Origin: Amorphochlora amoebiformis
Taxonomy: Eukaryota; Cercozoa; Chlorarachniophyceae
DNA length: 64,000 bases
Direction of reading: 5' to 3'
Assembly: GCA_054601695.1 (NCBI GenBank)
Contig: BAAHQB010000002.1
Location: 1,798,001-1,862,000 of the forward strand
A program made the translations under genes and the position numbers. Positions 59,654 through 64,000 of the stretch are shown in pieces (the first letter of the stretch is position 1; the number at the start of each line of letters is the position of its first letter). Under the pieces are notes generated by a model. The model was not told where the DNA came from, searched no databases, and was given only the letters and a program-made list of their open reading frames with translations.

Positions 59654-60236
59654 ATATATATATATGTACACACATAATTATAAATATACATATATATATA
59701 TATACATGTATATATATATATATAATATAATATATGTATATATATATATATTACGTGAATATATATATATATATAATATATATATATATATATAATATAT
59801 ATATATTATATATGTATATATATATTATATATGTATATATATATATATTATATGTATATATATTATATATATATACGTACATGCATTTGGATAAAATACA
59901 TATCAGTAAGTATATATACATTTGTACACATAGGTATCGATGGTGACTTCACATGGGGTGATTTCTTCAAAGGCGTGGCCCGTTCAGGGGGTTTTGAGAA
60001 ACCCCGGGAGTCGTTGTCTACCCTATTTACTTGCCTTCCACAGAGGTACCTCACTCGTATGCAGCCCTTTCTCTATCTCTCTCTCTTCCTCCATCTTCTT
60101 CTCTCTCTTCATCTCTTTTCTACTTATTTTCTCTAGTTCTAATGCAATCTTCCTCTCACTATTCCTCTGTTGTTTTTTTTCGCTTTGTTCTCTCTCTAAT
60201 ATGTATTTGTGTTGTCGTCGATTGGGGTTTTACATA

Positions 60237-60280
<44 letters not shown>

Positions 60281-60424
60281 AATATATGTATATATATATA
60301 TATATTAAACAAATACATATCTATATACACATATATTTCTATATATATATATGTATATATATATATATACATATATATATACTATATATATATATATATA
60401 TGCACGCATACGTATGTATATATC

Positions 60425-60466
<42 letters not shown>

Positions 60467-60914
60467 CTCAGAGATCTGAATAGACTAGTACCTCATCTAC
60501 CCCTTTGGGACACCCAAAATAATAGAATAACACTCCAACAGGCACAGTTGGAATTCTCGAAAGGTTCTCCTCTCTCTGTCCTTCTTCCTATCTCTCTTGT
60601 ATTTGTCTCTAACCTTTGTCTCTCTCTCTTTTTCCCCTCTTTCCTTTCCCCCCTCTCTCTCTCTGTGCATATATGTATATATATATATATATACAATATA
60701 TATATATATATATATGTATGTATATATATATACATATATATATATATACATAATGTGTGTATATTTTCGTATGTATATATATATATATATATATAATGTG
60801 TGTGTATATATGTATGTGTATATATATTATATACTTATGTATATATATATATAATATATATACATGTGTATATATATATATATATGTGTATATATATATG
60901 TATATGTATACGTG

Positions 60915-60947
<33 letters not shown>

Positions 60948-60991
60948 GTATATATTATGAGTTTTTATACTACCTCCGTAACCATATGCAA

Positions 60992-61058
<67 letters not shown>

Positions 61059-61288
61059 GTACATGCATATGCGCACTTTATATATGTTTCTATGCATATG
61101 CATTTTATATACTTGGACATTAGAAATAAATAAACATATGTTTGTGTGTATATATACAGATATATCAAGTGTATACATATATATATACATATATATGTAT
61201 ATATATATATATATATATTAATATGTATATATATACATTCTATATTATATATATATATATATATAAATTTCCACACATACATACACAC

Positions 61289-61335
<47 letters not shown>

Positions 61336-61677
61336 ACATATCGGCCTCCCACTCCCATTTCGACCTTTATCTATCCCTTCACTTTTGCTCTCGCTCTGCT
61401 GTCTTCAATTCTTAGAACCCCTCTTATCTCTTGATTCCACTCTCTAACGCTATAATCGAGCACCGAATATGATGTGTTCTGTTCATATCAGGTGTTGAGA
61501 ACCTCGGGTGGGGGAAATGCCCGTTGGAGACTCGGGAAAGATTGTTAAGAGAGTGCCTTGGGGTTGTGGGCAAGGTGGTGGACCTTATGCTTAAGGTTTG
61601 ATTGTAAGGATGAGTGTAAATGTATTTATATACCTATATATATCTAAACCTATATCATGTATTCAGCAAATATATAC

Positions 61678-61709
<32 letters not shown>

Positions 61710-61865
61710 CCAAACATATTTATACATGCATATACACATACACATATACATATATATATAATGTGCATACATGCATATAGGTAAATATATATTTTTGTAT
61801 TTATATGTGTCATATATATTTATATATAATATATATATTTAAATATATGTACTACATATATATAT

Positions 61866-61897
<32 letters not shown>

Positions 61898-61928
61898 GTA
61901 TATATATACATATATGTGTGTACACATA

Positions 61929-61970
<42 letters not shown>

Positions 61971-62107
61971 TATACATGTCTAATATGTATGAATATATTA
62001 TGTGTGACAATACACATATATACATATAAGAAAGATCTAAACGTGTATTACATATGTATAATACACACCCACATATGTGTATTCACATATCCGTATGCAT
62101 ATATGTA

Positions 62108-62142
<35 letters not shown>

Positions 62143-62226
62143 TTATATATACATATATATGTATGTATACATATTATATATGTATATTTATATCTTTAAT
62201 CACACAATCACACACACACACACACG

Positions 62227-62262
<36 letters not shown>

Positions 62263-62476
62263 ATATGTATAAGTATAATATTACATATTATACAGATGCA
62301 TGTATGTATATATGTATATACGTATGTATATATATATATATATAATATATATATATATATATGTGTATATATACACATGCAAACATATACGTAAAAATAA
62401 GGATAAATATGTTTGTACACATATATATTTATATATATATATATATGGATATGGATATACGCGCACATATACATAC

Positions 62477-62509
<33 letters not shown>

Positions 62510-62669
62510 ATATATATATGTATATATATATACATATACATATAATATTTTGATGATACATGTGGCGACATCCGTACATCAGCTTCAAGTTAATAGTCGG
62601 AGTCGAAAACCGAAGTTCTGGACATAGATGCTGCCATGGCCAGACTCCTGCGCACTAGGCTAACAATCA
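55022..62669 (+). CDS. JmjC ribosomal oxygenase, RIOX/MINA/NO66-like (3' unresolved)
   Basis: Fe(II)/2-oxoglutarate-dependent protein hydroxylase family acting on ribosomal proteins in the nucleus or nucleolus. Exons: 55022-55162, 55214-55275, 55349-55406, 55481-55557, 56490-56556, 57249-57322, 57699-57768, 58277-58377, 58570-58635, 59380-59447, 59934-60045, 60472-60563, 61492-61595, and tentatively 62597-62669. All phases agree. The catalytic core is clear: '[20 protein letters not shown]' matches the family [20 protein letters not shown] segment, with the HxD iron ligands as HHD; '[12 protein letters not shown]' matches the strand after it; '[15 protein letters not shown]' carries the distal iron His; 'FTWGDFF' matches the NTWGDFL motif. 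About 364 codons before the tentative exon; RIOX2 is about 465 aa, so the end probably lies right of the window. The start ATG has an in-frame TAG 15 bases upstream. RIOX1 versus RIOX2 cannot be decided here. Confidence 0.82.
58647..58706. repeat. Tandem 28-base duplication
   Basis: 'tctctgaatcattttcgtac' followed by 'atttgtat' and again by 'gtttgcat'; two copies with two differences. In the RIOX-like intron just after exon 58570-58635. Confidence 0.85.
60055..60205. repeat. CT-rich intron segment
   Basis: CTCT/TTCT-rich sequence right after the donor of RIOX-like exon 59934-60045. A second such block follows exon 60472-60563 at 60566-60665. Confidence 0.8.
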
Positions 62670-62819
62670 GTACATGTCAACTATCATCATCTCATCGCTG
62701 GAACTCGAATGTGTGGGATACTTTTGATTATAGAGATAAATGCTAAATACATAATATAATAAGTTGTATCAATATTTATGCCTAGTAAAGAAACAGATAT
62801 AAATCAAATATATGGGTAC

Positions 62820-62855
<36 letters not shown>

Positions 62856-63018
62856 GTATATATAATTGATACGTACATACATGCATGCATATGTAAATAT
62901 ATATATATTTACATATACCATACGGTTTATATATATGTATATATATAAATATAAATATATATATATATTATATATACATATATCATCTACTAGCGAGTAT
63001 ATATATATATATAATATC

Positions 63019-63060
<42 letters not shown>

Positions 63061-63370
63061 CGAGTATATAAGATTCTAGTACCGTGATATACATATATAT
63101 ATATATATAAATATATCATAGTATATGAAGTATATATATATATATATATATCATGATATCACAGCGGGTAAATATACTTATATATATATATATGTATATA
63201 TATATTTATAAATATATATATATATATAAGAGCTGACCATGGGTCCATGACACCGTATACCCAGATTCATGATCTATATAAATATATCATAGTATATGAA
63301 GTATATATATATATATATATCATGATATCACAGCGGGTAAATATACTAGTATATATATATATATATATTC

Positions 63371-63409
<39 letters not shown>

Positions 63410-63831
63410 AGCTGACCATGACAGATTCATGATCTGATCTAGGTACCGTGATGATCTATAGTATCTAGAACAGTAGTGTATTCTAGATATCTATATGTGT
63501 GTATCTGCTAGGTGTGTGCATATATACGTATCATAGTATCATGATGTGTGTAAAAATAAATACCGTATATACGTCTAAAATATACTAACGGTTCAATTAC
63601 GGTGCGTTACGGTTCAATTACGGTGCATTCATGACTATATATGTACTAGATGTAGGCTAGGCTCAGTATGGGATGATAATCATCCTGCTATATACTAGAT
63701 ATATCATGACTAGCTATACTAGATACACTAAAACTAGTATAAGTATACCTAGTCTAGCATGCTAGTCTAGTAGTATGCGTGTGACGTGTGTAACTCATAT
63801 ATATAATATTCATATATATATATATATATAT

Positions 63832-63879
<48 letters not shown>

Positions 63880-64000
63880 TACTGATCTTGTGGGTGCGAC
63901 GAATTCCAATTTACCAGATTAATAGCTTGTTAAGTTTTAAGTGAAAACGTGACAACTAGCAACTTTAAATTTTTGACAAGACAGCGGCCGTAGACAAGAC
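62670..64000. other. Right end: intron or 3' flank, with tandem duplications
   Basis: TA repeat alternating with CTAG-rich unique DNA. A unit recurs at 63110-63241 and 63281-63420 (landmarks 'catgatatcacagcgggtaa' and 'gagctgaccatg'). 'ttcaattacggtgc' is tandem at about 63591-63625. I could not place the remaining RIOX-like exons here. Confidence 0.55.

Overview
This is a stretch of nuclear DNA from an intron-dense eukaryote with a motile cilium or flagellum. The standard code works throughout, splice sites are GT-AG with two apparent GC-AG introns, and TTAGGG-type repeats occur inside introns. I cannot name the species; a flagellated protist fits, but no taxon marker settles it. Most of the sequence is (TA)n/(TATG)n microsatellite. 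Long open frames reading Ile-Tyr, Thr-His, Arg-Ala, Cys-Val or Ser-Leu are low-complexity artefacts. The real coding sequence is split into over 100 exons, mostly 30-130 bases long. I rebuilt five genes by hand from splice sites, codon phase at each junction and remembered family motifs.

Layout: (1) 142-6632, plus strand, DNAJC8-type spliceosomal J-domain protein, 5' end outside the window; (2) 6907-29542, minus, trifunctional C1-tetrahydrofolate synthase (MTHFD1 type), 47 coding exons totalling 940 codons including the stop, with only the first few residues unresolved; (3) 31311-40795, minus, diphthine methyl ester synthase (DPH5), 13 exons for a normal-length core plus five in-phase exons adding a charged C-terminal extension; (4) 42881-54841, minus, dynein regulatory complex subunit DRC3/LRRC48, complete, 21 exons, 533 aa; (5) 55022-62669 and probably beyond, plus, a JmjC ribosomal oxygenase (RIOX/MINA/NO66 type). 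Genes 1 and 2 converge, 2-4 are co-directional, and 4 and 5 diverge from a 180-base shared promoter. These are unrelated housekeeping and ciliary functions, not a pathway cluster.

The noncoding DNA is the more unusual part. Introns in the four longest-resolved genes make up about 85-87 % of each gene span. A few introns are only 46-83 bases and free of TA, so the long ones look like short introns inflated by microsatellite. Several exons have partial copies beside them. In DRC3 a duplicated pair of leucine-rich-repeat exons differs from its source almost only by changes that turn G/C into A/T in the TA alternation. A ~490-base (CG)n(GT)n tract, interstitial telomeric arrays at splice sites, and GA/CT tracts complete the picture. 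I saw no tRNA, rRNA, CRISPR array or autonomous transposon.
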